Assembly: GCF_004123805.1 (NCBI RefSeq)
Contig: NZ_RWJX01000007.1
Location: 1-64,000 of the forward strand
Reading direction: 5' to 3'
Length of the DNA: 64,000 nucleotides
DNA from: Cellulomonas endophytica
GTDB lineage: Bacteria; Actinomycetota; Actinomycetes; Actinomycetales; Cellulomonadaceae
This document shows, in pieces, positions 27,140 through 35,011 of this stretch. How positions within the stretch are numbered: the first letter of the stretch is position 1; each line of letters starts with the position of its first letter. The translations under genes were made by a program, and so were the position numbers. The notes below the pieces were generated by a model. It did no database searches and was not told where the DNA came from. It saw nothing but the letters and a program-made list of their open reading frames with translations.

Positions 27140-28617
27140 AGCGCCACGTACACGGGCTCGAGGTACTCCTCGATGCCCGCCTCGCCGCCCTCGCGGCCCA
27201 TGCCGGAGGACTTCACGCCGCCGAACGGCGCCGAGGCGTCCGACACCATCCCGCGGTTGATCCCCAGCATGCCGGTCTCCAGGTCCTCGGCCAGGCGCAT
27301 GACCCGCCCGACGTCGCGCGTGAAGGCGTAGGCGACGAGCCCGTACTCCGTGCCGTTCGCGAGCGCGACGCCCTCGGCCTCCGAGCCGAACGTCACGACG
27401 GGCGCGACCGGCCCGAAGATCTCCTCCGTGACGACCCGCTGGTCCGGCTGCACGTCGGACAGCACCGTCGGTGCGTAGAAGTAGCCGCGCCGGCCCACGC
27501 GCTCGCCGCCGGTGCGGATCGTCGCACCGCCGTCGGCCGCCTCCGTCACGAGCGCCTCGACGTGGTCGACCGCGTCCGCCTCGATGAGCGGCCCCACCGT
27601 GACGCCGTCCTGCGCGCCGTGCCCGACGACGAGGCGGTCGAACGCCTCCGTCAGGCGCGCGGTGAACTCCGCGGCGACCCCCCTCTGCACGAGGAAGCGG
27701 TTCGCCGCGACGCACGTCTGCCCCGCGTTGCGCATCTTCGCCGCGACGGCGCCCTCGACCGCGGCGTCGAGGTCCGCGTCGTCGAAGACGAGGAACGGCG
27801 CGTTGCCGCCGAGCTCCATCGACGTGCGCAGCACCCCGTCGGCCGCGGCCTTGAGCAGCGTGCGCCCGACCTCCGTCGACCCCGTGAACGACAGCTTGCG
27901 CAGCCGCGGGTCGGGCAGCAGGGCCCCGGAGATCCGGCGGGCCGACGAGGACGGCACCACGTTGACCACGCCGGCGGGCAGGTCCCGCGCCTCGAGCTCG
28001 GCGCGCACGATCTCCGCGACGGCCGCGGTCGTCAGCGGCGTGAGCTGCGCGGGCTTCACGACGACGGGGCAGCCGGCCGCGAGGGCGGGCGCGAGCTTGC
28101 GGGCGATCATCGCGATGGGGAAGTTCCACGGCGTGATGAGCAGCGCCGGCCCGACGGGGCGCCGCAGCACGAGCTGGTGGTGCGTGCCCGCGGGCGCGCG
28201 GCGCGTCAGGCCCTCCAGGCGCACCGCCTCCTCGGAGTACCAGCGCACGTACTCCGCGGCGTAGAGCACCTCCGCGCGCGCCTCGGCCAGCGGCTTGCCG
28301 CCCTCGGCCGTGATGATCGCGGCGAGGTCGTCGGCGCGGGCGCGCATCTCGTCGAACACCGCCCGCAGCAGGTCCGAGCGCACCCGGGGGGCCGTCCGCC
28401 GCCAGGGCTCCGCGGCGGCCGCCGCCGCCGTCAGCGCGTCGAGGGCGTCCCTCTCCGTCCCGTCCGCGACGTCCGCCAGGACCTCCTCCGTGCCCGGGTC
28501 GGAGACCGTGAACGTGCCGCCGCCGTGGGCGGGCCGCCAGCGTCCGTCGACGAGGACGCCGGTCGGCAGGTGCGCCGCCACCGTCGGGGGCAGGGTCGAG
28601 GTCCTCGTCGCGCTCAT
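27136..28617 (-). CDS. gabD: NAD(P)-dependent aldehyde dehydrogenase (succinate-semialdehyde type)
   Basis: 493 residues. ALDH landmarks are [23 protein letters not shown], the catalytic glutamate in ELGGNAPF, the catalytic cysteine in [12 protein letters not shown] and [10 protein letters not shown] near the C-terminus. Overall it resembles succinate-semialdehyde/glutarate-semialdehyde dehydrogenases. I use the ATG at 28617; the frame's earlier Met at 28659 adds a non-conserved stretch. A GNAT acetyltransferase is co-translated downstream. The substrate assignment is by family resemblance only. Confidence 0.82.
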   Translation of the reverse strand: MSATRTSTLPPTVAAHLPTGVLVDGRWRPAHGGGTFTVSDPGTEEVLADVADGTERDALDALTAAAAAAEPWRRTAPRVRSDLLRAVFDEMRARADDLAAIITAEGGKPLAEARAEVLYAAEYVRWYSEEAVRLEGLTRRAPAGTHHQLVLRRPVGPALLITPWNFPIAMIARKLAPALAAGCPVVVKPAQLTPLTTAAVAEIVRAELEARDLPAGVVNVVPSSSARRISGALLPDPRLRKLSFTGSTEVGRTLLKAAADGVLRTSMELGGNAPFLVFDDADLDAAVEGAVAAKMRNAGQTCVAANRFLVQRGVAAEFTARLTEAFDRLVVGHGAQDGVTVGPLIEADAVDHVEALVTEAADGGATIRTGGERVGRRGYFYAPTVLSDVQPDQRVVTEEIFGPVAPVVTFGSEAEGVALANGTEYGLVAYAFTRDVGRVMRLAEDLETGMLGINRGMVSDASAPFGGVKSSGMGREGGEAGIEEYLEPVYVAL

Positions 28618-28729
28618 GGCGCCATCCTCGCCCTGCGGCCCGACGGGCGCCACGACCACCCGGGGCCGGGGGCGGCTCGTCGTCCCCCGAGGCGGCCGCC
28701 GGTGCGCCGCCGGACCCCGGGCCCACCCC

Positions 28730-28735
28730 TAGAGT
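28730..28735 (+). promoter_or_regulatory. -10 element for thyA
   Basis: TAGAGT sits seven bases before the thyA ATG; there is no Shine-Dalgarno, so thyA is probably leaderless. Confidence 0.55.
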
Positions 28736-28742
28736 GAGCGGC

Positions 28743-29549
28743 ATGACGGACCGCGTGCCGACGCCGTACGAGGACCTCCTCCGGCTCGTGCTGGAGACGG
28801 GGACGCCGAAGGCGGACCGGACGGGGACGGGGACGCGCAGCCTCTTCGGCCACCAGATCCGCTTCGACCTCGCCCAGGGCTTCCCGCTCGTCACGACGAA
28901 GCGGGTCCACCTGCGCTCGGTCGTCTACGAGCTCCTGTGGTTCCTGCGCGGCGACTCCAACGTCCGCTGGCTCCAGGAGCACGGCGTGAGCATCTGGGAC
29001 GAGTGGGCGGACGCCGACGGCGAGCTCGGGCCGGTCTACGGCGTGCAGTGGCGGTCGTGGCCGACCCCGGACGGCGGCCACGTCGACCAGATCACGCGCG
29101 TGGTGGAGGACCTGCGCCGCGACCCCGACTCCCGGCGGCTCGTCGTGTCCGCCTGGAACGTCGCGGACGTGCCCCGGATGGCGCTGGCGCCCTGCCACGC
29201 GCTCTTCCAGTTCTACGTCGCCGACGGCCGGCTCTCCTGCCAGCTCTACCAGCGCTCGGCGGACATGTTCCTCGGCGTGCCGTTCAACATCGCCTCGTAC
29301 GCCCTCCTCACGCACATGGTCGCGCAGCAGGCGGGGCTCGAGGTCGGCGACTTCGTCTGGACGGGCGGGGACTGCCACGTCTACGACAACCACGTGGACC
29401 AGGTGCGCGAGCAGCTCTCGCGCGAGCCCTTCCGGTACCCCGCCCTGCGGCTGCGGCCGGCCCCGTCGATCCTCGAGTACGCGTTCGAGGACGTCGAGGT
29501 CCTCGACTACCTCCACCACCCGGGCATCAAGGCCCCCGTGGCCGTCTGA
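28743..29549 (+). CDS. thyA: Thymidylate synthase (ThyA)
   Basis: 268 residues, close to the standard length. It methylates dUMP with methylene-tetrahydrofolate, giving dihydrofolate. Signatures are [19 protein letters not shown], the catalytic cysteine in [14 protein letters not shown] and [18 protein letters not shown]. It ends [10 protein letters not shown]. The next gene, starting two bases after the stop, encodes a dihydrofolate reductase that would recycle the product. It has a leaderless-type promoter. Confidence 0.97.
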   Translation: MTDRVPTPYEDLLRLVLETGTPKADRTGTGTRSLFGHQIRFDLAQGFPLVTTKRVHLRSVVYELLWFLRGDSNVRWLQEHGVSIWDEWADADGELGPVYGVQWRSWPTPDGGHVDQITRVVEDLRRDPDSRRLVVSAWNVADVPRMALAPCHALFQFYVADGRLSCQLYQRSADMFLGVPFNIASYALLTHMVAQQAGLEVGDFVWTGGDCHVYDNHVDQVREQLSREPFRYPALRLRPAPSILEYAFEDVEVLDYLHHPGIKAPVAV

Positions 29550-29551
29550 CC

Positions 29552-30862
29552 ATGGGCCTCAAGCTCATCTGGGCCCAGACGCCCGACGGCGTCATCGGCC
29601 TCGACAACGACCTGCCGTGGCGGATCCCCGAGGACCTCGCCCGGTTCCGGCGGCTCACCTCCGGGCACCCCGTCGTCATGGGCCGGCGCACCTGGGAGTC
29701 GCTGCCCGAGATCTACCGGCCGCTGCCCGGACGCGACAACGTCGTGCTCACGCACGACCGCGGCTACGACGCCCCCGGGGCGGTCGTCGCGACGAGCCTC
29801 GACGACGCGCTCGCGGTCGTCGGCGACCGCGACGCCTGGGTCATCGGCGGCGGCACGCTCTACGCGGACGCGCTGACGCACGCCGACACCGTCGAGGTGA
29901 CGATCGTCGACCGGGCCACGGTGGGGGACACCTTCGCCCCCGTGCTCGACGAGCGGCGCTGGGTGCAGACGGCCCACGAGCCGGCCGAGGGCTGGTACTC
30001 CTCCGTCACGGAGGGCACCCGCTACCGCTTCATCACCTACGGCCACCGGCCGCAGTCGCAGCCGGCCGTCGACCCGCGCCTGCAGGCCCCGCACGCGGTG
30101 CGCTGCGACTGGGGCCGGGCCGGCGCGCGCGCCGTGGCGGCCGGGTCCGACCGGATCGCCGTCGTCGTCGACGTGCTGACGTTCACGACGACGGTGGCCG
30201 CGGCCTGCGCCGCGGGCATCGAGGTGGCGCCCTTCCGCTGGCACGACCCCCGCGCCGCCGGGTACGCCGAGCGGGAGAGCGCGGTGCTCGCGGGGTCGCG
30301 CTCGACGGGCGGGCCCAGCCTGTCCCCGGGGTCCGTGCGCGCGTCGGGGCTCTCGCGTCTCGTCCTGCCCTCGCCGAACGGCGCCACCACGGCGCTGACC
30401 ATCGCCGCCACGGGCGCGGAGGTCGTGGCGGGGAGCATCCGCAACGCCGACGCCGTCGCCCGGTGGTGCGCCGCCCGGCTGGCGACGGACCCGCACCTCG
30501 TCGTCGGGGTCGTGCCGGCGGGGGAGGGCTGGCCGGACGGCGCCTTCCGCCCGAGCGTCGAGGACCTGTGGGGGGCGGGCGCCGTCATCGAGGCGCTGCG
30601 CCGCCACGGCGTCACCGACCGCTCCGTCGAGGCCGAGGCCGCGCGCCAGGCGTGGCTGGCCGTCGCGGACGACCCGGTGGGGGCGCTGCGGGAGTCGGCG
30701 TCCGGGCGGGAGCTGTCCGAGCGCGGCTGGGCGGACGACGTCGTGGCGGCGGCGGACCTGGACGCCGACGGGGTCGCGCCCGTGCTCGTCGACGGCTGGT
30801 TCCGAGGTCGCACCCCGGAGGCGGCCGGCGCGGCCGGGCCGGGCGGCGGGACGGTAGCCTGA
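29552..30862 (+). CDS. folA: Dihydrofolate reductase fused to a ComB-like (2-phosphosulfolactate phosphatase) domain
   Basis: 436 residues in one uninterrupted frame. Residues 1-163 are a complete type I DHFR: LIWAQTPDGVIGLDNDLPW, catalytic Asp28 in WRIPEDL, MGRRTWESLP and WVIGGGTLYADAL. After a ~20-residue linker, residues 183-420 form a ComB-like domain (RIAVVVDVLTFTTTVAAACAAG, SPNGATTAL, ED-LWGAGAVIEAL). ComB hydrolyses 2-phosphosulfolactate in coenzyme M synthesis, a pathway not expected here, so that half's role is unknown. A GTG at 30098 could start a separate ComB-like protein, but there is no stop between the parts and no Shine-Dalgarno before it. Translation is probably coupled to thyA. 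Confidence 0.88.
   Translation: MGLKLIWAQTPDGVIGLDNDLPWRIPEDLARFRRLTSGHPVVMGRRTWESLPEIYRPLPGRDNVVLTHDRGYDAPGAVVATSLDDALAVVGDRDAWVIGGGTLYADALTHADTVEVTIVDRATVGDTFAPVLDERRWVQTAHEPAEGWYSSVTEGTRYRFITYGHRPQSQPAVDPRLQAPHAVRCDWGRAGARAVAAGSDRIAVVVDVLTFTTTVAAACAAGIEVAPFRWHDPRAAGYAERESAVLAGSRSTGGPSLSPGSVRASGLSRLVLPSPNGATTALTIAATGAEVVAGSIRNADAVARWCAARLATDPHLVVGVVPAGEGWPDGAFRPSVEDLWGAGAVIEALRRHGVTDRSVEAEAARQAWLAVADDPVGALRESASGRELSERGWADDVVAAADLDADGVAPVLVDGWFRGRTPEAAGAAGPGGGTVA
30855..30860 (+). promoter_or_regulatory. -10 element for dapA
   Basis: TAGCCT lies seven bases before the dapA ATG and overlaps the stop codon of the preceding fusion gene. dapA may therefore have its own leaderless transcript inside the operon. 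Confidence 0.5.
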
Positions 30863-30867
30863 CGCCC

Positions 30868-31788
30868 ATGCCTCCCGTCGCCACCCCCGGGCGGCCCTTC
30901 GGGGCCGTGCTCACCGCCATGGTGACCCCGATGCACGCCGACGGCTCCCTCGACCTGGCGTCGGCGGTCGCGCTCGCGCGGCACCTCGTCGACGAGGGGA
31001 ACGACGGGCTGGTGCTCAACGGCACCACCGGCGAGGCGCCCACCACGCACGCGCCGGAGAAGGCCGACCTCGTCGCCGCCGTCGTCGAGGCGGTCGGCGA
31101 CCGCGCCTGGGTCGTCGCCGGGGCGGGCTCGAACGACACCCTGCACGCCGCCCGCATGGCCGAACAGGCGGCGGCCGCCGGGGCGCACGGCCTGCTGGTG
31201 GTGTCCCCGTACTACTCCCGCCCCTCCCAGGCGGGGATCGTCGCCCACGTGGAGGCGGTCGCGGACGCGGGGGGTGGCCTGCCCGTCATGCTCTACGACG
31301 TCCCCGGGCGCACCGGCGTCCGGCTCGCGCCCGCGACCGTCGACCACCTGGCCGGCCACCCCGCGGTCGTCGCCGTCAAGGACGCGACCGGGGACGTGCT
31401 CGCCGCGGCCGCCGCCATCCAGCGCACCGGCCTGGCCTGGTACTCCGGCGACGACGGGCTCTACCTCTCCCTGCTCGCCCACGGCGGCGTCGGCATCGTC
31501 TCCGTCGTGGGGCACGTCGCCTCCCGCGGGCTGGCGCAGCTGACCCGCTGCTGGGACGCGGGCGACACCGCGGGCGCCCTCGCCGCGTTCCGGGCCGTCA
31601 TGCCCGCCGTGGTGGCGCTCAACGGCGCCGGCTTCCAGGCCGTCGCCTCCAAGGCCGCGCTCGAGGTCCTCGGCCGCCTGCCGAACCGCGTGCTGCGCCT
31701 GCCGTACCTGCCGGCGACCGAGGAGGAGGTGGCCGCCGTCCGTGACGGGCTGCGGGCCGCCGGGCTCCTGGAGCCGGTCGTCTCCTGA
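30868..31788 (+). CDS. dapA: 4-hydroxy-tetrahydrodipicolinate synthase
   Basis: 306 residues. It condenses pyruvate and aspartate semialdehyde, the first committed lysine/diaminopimelate step. Visible are LNGTTGEAPTT, YYSRPSQAGI, MLYDVPGRTG (Tyr of the proton relay) and the Schiff-base lysine in VVAVKDATGD near residue 170. dapB and dapF are elsewhere in the window. It is followed after 67 bases by rnj, a conserved dapA-rnj pairing in actinobacteria. Confidence 0.96.
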   Translation: MPPVATPGRPFGAVLTAMVTPMHADGSLDLASAVALARHLVDEGNDGLVLNGTTGEAPTTHAPEKADLVAAVVEAVGDRAWVVAGAGSNDTLHAARMAEQAAAAGAHGLLVVSPYYSRPSQAGIVAHVEAVADAGGGLPVMLYDVPGRTGVRLAPATVDHLAGHPAVVAVKDATGDVLAAAAAIQRTGLAWYSGDDGLYLSLLAHGGVGIVSVVGHVASRGLAQLTRCWDAGDTAGALAAFRAVMPAVVALNGAGFQAVASKAALEVLGRLPNRVLRLPYLPATEEEVAAVRDGLRAAGLLEPVVS

Positions 31789-31855
31789 CCACCGCGCCGG
31801 CGCGCCCCGTCGGCGGCGCGCCCGGACCCCGCCCCGCCGACCTGCGAGGAGCCCT

Positions 31856-33538
31856 GTGAGCCACCCCCATCCCGAGCTGACCCTTCCCCCGCCCCTGCCC
31901 CGGGGCGGCCTGCGCGTCGTCGCGCTCGGCGGGCTGGGCGAGGTCGGGCGCAACATGGCCGTGCTCGAGCACGCCGGACGCCTGCTGATCATCGACTGCG
32001 GCGTCCTCTTCCCCGAGGACCACCAGCCCGGCGTCGACCTCATCCTCCCGGACTTCGACTACATCCGGGACCGCCTCGACGACATCGAGGCCATCGTCCT
32101 CACGCACGGCCACGAGGACCACATCGGCGCCGTGCCGTACCTGCTCCGTCTGCGCCGGGACATCCCGGTGGTCGGGTCGCAGCTCACGCTCGCGTTCCTC
32201 GAGGCCAAGCTCAAGGAGCACGGCATCACCCCCCTCACCCTGGCGGTGAAGGAGGGGCAGGTCGAGCAGCTCGGCCCGTTCGGCTGCGAGTTCGTCGCGG
32301 TGAACCACTCCATCCCCGACGCGCTCGCCGTGGCCGTGCGCACCGCCGCCGGCCTCGTGCTGCACACCGGCGACTTCAAGATGGACCAGCTGCCGCTCGA
32401 CGGGCGCATCACGGACCTGCGCGCCTTCGCCCGCCTCGGCGAGGAGGGCGTCGACCTCTTCATGGTCGACTCCACCAACGCCGAGGTCCCGGGCTTCGTC
32501 GCGCAGGAGCGCGGCATCGGGCCGGTGCTCGACAACGTCTTCCAGGACTCCGCGCGCCGGATCATCGTGGCGTCGTTCGCCTCGCACGTGCACCGCGTGC
32601 AGCAGGTGCTCGACGCGGCCGCCGCGCACGGCCGCCGCGTGGCGCTCGTCGGGCGGTCCATGGTCCGCAACATGCAGATCGCCGCCGACCTGGGCTACCT
32701 CAAGGTGCCGGACGGCGTGCTCATCGACATCAAGCGCGTGGACTCCCTGCGCGACGACGAGATCGTCCTCATGTGCACCGGCTCCCAGGGCGAGCCCATG
32801 GCGGCGCTGTCGCGCATGGCCAACGGGGACCACCGCGTCACCGTGGGACGCGGCGACACCGTCATCCTCGCCTCCTCGCTCATCCCGGGGAACGAGAACG
32901 CCGTCTTCCGCGTCATCAACGGCCTCACCCGGCTCGGCGCCCGCGTCGTGCACTCCGGCAACGCCAAGGTGCACGTGTCCGGCCACGCCAGCGCCGGGGA
33001 GCTGCAGTACTGCTACAACATCCTCAAGCCGCGCAACGTCATGCCCGTGCACGGCGAGGTGCGCCACCTCGTGGCCAACGGCGCCATCGCGGTGCAGACC
33101 GGCGTCCCGGCCGACCGGGTCGTGCTCGCCGAGGACGGCGTGGTCGTCGACCTCGTCGACGGGGTGGCGCGCGTCGTCGGGGCGGTGCCCTGCGGGTACG
33201 TCTACGTCGACGGCTCCAGCGTCGGCGGCGTCACCGAGGCCCAGCTCAAGGACCGTCGGGTGCTCGGCGTCGAGGGCTTCGTGTCCATCTTCGCGGTCGT
33301 GAGCTCGCAGGACGGCAAGGTGCTCGCGGGCCCGCAGATCACGGCCCGCGGGTTCGCGGAGCCGGACGCGGTCTTCGACGACGTGCTGCCCGAGCTCACG
33401 CGCGCCCTCGAGGAGGCCGCGCGCACCGGGACGGACTCCTACGGGCTGCAGCAGGTCATGCGCCGCGTCGTGGGCCGCTGGGTGTCGGGTCGCCTGCGCC
33501 GCCGCCCGATGATCATCCCCGTGGTGGTCGAGGCCTGA
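31856..33538 (+). CDS. rnj: Ribonuclease J
   Basis: 560 residues. It is a metallo-beta-lactamase/beta-CASP nuclease with 5'-3' exo- and endonuclease activity in mRNA decay and rRNA maturation. The zinc motif is LTHGHEDHIGAVPYLL. Others are HTGDFKMD, the beta-CASP markers CTGSQGEPMAALSRMA and SSLIPGNENAVFRVING, and HVSGHAS. The GTG at 31856 has a GCGAGGA box; the earlier in-frame ATG at 31742 lies inside dapA. PNPase and an RNase Y are in the same window. Confidence 0.96.
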   Translation: MSHPHPELTLPPPLPRGGLRVVALGGLGEVGRNMAVLEHAGRLLIIDCGVLFPEDHQPGVDLILPDFDYIRDRLDDIEAIVLTHGHEDHIGAVPYLLRLRRDIPVVGSQLTLAFLEAKLKEHGITPLTLAVKEGQVEQLGPFGCEFVAVNHSIPDALAVAVRTAAGLVLHTGDFKMDQLPLDGRITDLRAFARLGEEGVDLFMVDSTNAEVPGFVAQERGIGPVLDNVFQDSARRIIVASFASHVHRVQQVLDAAAAHGRRVALVGRSMVRNMQIAADLGYLKVPDGVLIDIKRVDSLRDDEIVLMCTGSQGEPMAALSRMANGDHRVTVGRGDTVILASSLIPGNENAVFRVINGLTRLGARVVHSGNAKVHVSGHASAGELQYCYNILKPRNVMPVHGEVRHLVANGAIAVQTGVPADRVVLAEDGVVVDLVDGVARVVGAVPCGYVYVDGSSVGGVTEAQLKDRRVLGVEGFVSIFAVVSSQDGKVLAGPQITARGFAEPDAVFDDVLPELTRALEEAARTGTDSYGLQQVMRRVVGRWVSGRLRRRPMIIPVVVEA

Positions 33539-33576
33539 CCGCTCCGCCGGTCCCGCGGGGGACCGGACCGACGACC

Positions 33577-33621
33577 GCCCCGGCCGGGTCGCCGCGCCCT
33601 GCGCGCCGACCCGGCCGGGGC
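33577..33621. terminator. Large hairpin after rnj
   Basis: A 15-bp perfect stem (33577-33591 with 33607-33621) around a 15-base loop, with further pairing outside it. It separates rnj from the convergent TetR gene. Confidence 0.75.
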
Positions 33622-33698
33622 GTCGTCGTCCGCGGCGGGCGGGTCCGGGTGAGGTCCCTGCCGGTGCACGGTGCTCCTGCTCCACCGCCCGGGGGCCC

Positions 33699-34409
33699 TC
33701 AGCGGCTGCTGCCGGCGACCCCGCCGGCCGGGTCGTCGGCCACCGCGTCCGTCCGGCCGGTCGCGGCGGTGCGGCCCGTCCCGCCGGTGCCGTCGGCCGT
33801 CGCGACCGTCCCGGTCCCCCCGCCGAGTCCGAGGGCCACGACGCCCGGGCCGGCGGCCGCCAGCAGGTCGGCGTAGCGGTCGGCGCGCTCGGCCTCCTCG
33901 CCCGGGAGCAGACCGGACAGCTCGAGCGAGACCGCCCCGTGCACGAGCGCCCACAGGTCGAGGGCGATCCGCAGGTGGGCCGGGCTGGGGGCGTCGGGGA
34001 GGGTGCGGGCGACCGCGGCGCGCAGCAGCGAGAAGGACGCGGTCCCGGTGGGCTCGGGACGGTCGGCGGCGGGGACGGCCGCCTCGAACATCGCGCGGTA
34101 GGCGTGGGGCGCGTCCAGGGCGTGCGCGCGGTAGGCCAGGCCCAGCGCGAGGAGGTCGGCGCGGGCGTCGCCCGTGGCGGGGACCTGCGCCAGCCGCGCG
34201 GCGAAGGCGTCCTGGGCGGAGCGGCCCACCGCCCGCACGAGGTCCTCCCGGCTGCCGAACAGCGCGTACACCGCCGAGGCGGAGGTGCCCACGCGCGCCG
34301 CGACGTCCCGGACCGTGAGGGCGGCGCTGCCCCCCTGGGCGACGACGTCCGTCGCCTCGGCGAGCAGGCGCGCGCGCAGGGCCTCGTCGTGGCTCTTGGG
34401 TCGGGGCAC
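33699..34409 (-). CDS. TetR family transcriptional regulator
   Basis: 236 residues. The N-terminal HTH is LTVRDVAARVGTSASAVYALFGSREDLVRAV. The ligand domain of the WHG (TetR_C_33-like) type follows, with ALDLWALVHGAVSLELSG. A Gly/Thr-rich, repetitive C-terminal tail of ~45 residues is variable and probably disordered. The GTG start at 34409 lies six bases from a TAGACT -10, so the mRNA is likely leaderless. It is divergent from a small membrane protein; a 22-bp palindrome in the gap is the probable autoregulatory operator. Confidence 0.88.
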   Translation of the reverse strand: MPRPKSHDEALRARLLAEATDVVAQGGSAALTVRDVAARVGTSASAVYALFGSREDLVRAVGRSAQDAFAARLAQVPATGDARADLLALGLAYRAHALDAPHAYRAMFEAAVPAADRPEPTGTASFSLLRAAVARTLPDAPSPAHLRIALDLWALVHGAVSLELSGLLPGEEAERADRYADLLAAAGPGVVALGLGGGTGTVATADGTGGTGRTAATGRTDAVADDPAGGVAGSSR

Positions 34410-34415
34410 GGCGGG

Positions 34416-34421
34416 AGTCTA
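34416..34421 (-). promoter_or_regulatory. -10 element of the TetR gene
   Basis: Reads TAGACT on the minus strand, six bases before the GTG. A TTACAG -35-like hexamer about 18 bases upstream touches the edge of the operator palindrome. Confidence 0.5.
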
Positions 34422-34443
34422 GCGATCCGTGACGTCGTTCTGT

Positions 34444-34465
34444 AACACTGTTCTGGAAAGGTGTT
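34444..34465. promoter_or_regulatory. Putative TetR operator, 22-bp palindrome
   Basis: The sequence reads AACAC-TG-TTC-TG-GAA-AG-GTGTT: three nested inverted blocks (AACAC/GTGTT, TTC/GAA) with mismatched two-base spacers, centred between the divergent TetR and membrane-protein genes. It is AT-rich in a GC-rich genome, which makes chance symmetry less likely. Binding by the adjacent TetR protein is inferred. Confidence 0.7.
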
Positions 34466-34503
34466 CGGAATCGGCGGGCGCTGCGGGCGCACGGAGGTGC
34501 ACG

Positions 34504-34914
34504 GTGCTGGAGCTCACGGGGGACGCGCGGACCACGGCGGGGGTCGTCCTGCTCACGGTGGTCGCCATCGAGTCCGGCGGGGTGTTCCTCCTCCGGCTGC
34601 TGCTGGGCCGCGAGGAGGCGACGGACTTCCAGCGCAGCGCCTACCGGGCGGGGCACGCCCACGCCGGCGTGCTCGTCCTGCTGGGGCTGCTGTGCGTGCT
34701 GCTGGCGGAGGCGACGACGCTCGACGGGCTCGCCCGCTGGTACGGGGCCACGGGGGCGCTCGTCGCCGCGGTCCTCATGCCCGCGGGTTTCTTCCTCGGC
34801 GCCGCCGGCCGGGGGCGCACGCGACCGAACCGGCTGTTCGCCCTCGTCCCGGTCGGGGCCGTCGTGCTCGCCGGAGGGGTCGTGACGCTCGCCGTCGGCC
34901 TGCTGCGCGGCTGA
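34504..34914 (+). CDS. Small integral membrane protein under TetR control
   Basis: 136 residues with four hydrophobic segments (about 9-30, 48-70, 79-98 and 112-134). A conserved-looking segment, [20 protein letters not shown], contains two histidines at the membrane edge, a pattern reminiscent of small haem- or metal-binding membrane proteins; no family is claimed. The GTG at 34504 has a GGAGGT box at 34493-34498; the earlier in-frame ATG at 34429 would place coding sequence over the operator. It is the likely target of the divergent TetR regulator. Confidence 0.72.
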   Translation: MLELTGDARTTAGVVLLTVVAIESGGVFLLRLLLGREEATDFQRSAYRAGHAHAGVLVLLGLLCVLLAEATTLDGLARWYGATGALVAAVLMPAGFFLGAAGRGRTRPNRLFALVPVGAVVLAGGVVTLAVGLLRG

Positions 34915-34998
34915 GGGCCCCGCGGGTGCCCCGGCGGGTCGTCCGACGACCGCCGACACGCGCGACCCGGGCTGGGGGGCGCGGCGCCGGGTCGTGGC

Positions 34999-35004
34999 TA
35001 CGGT
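34999..35004 (+). promoter_or_regulatory. -10 element for ftsK
   Basis: TACGGT lies seven bases before the ATG at 35012, with no Shine-Dalgarno. It supports the 35012 start over 34994. Confidence 0.5.
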
Positions 35005-35011
35005 GAGCACC

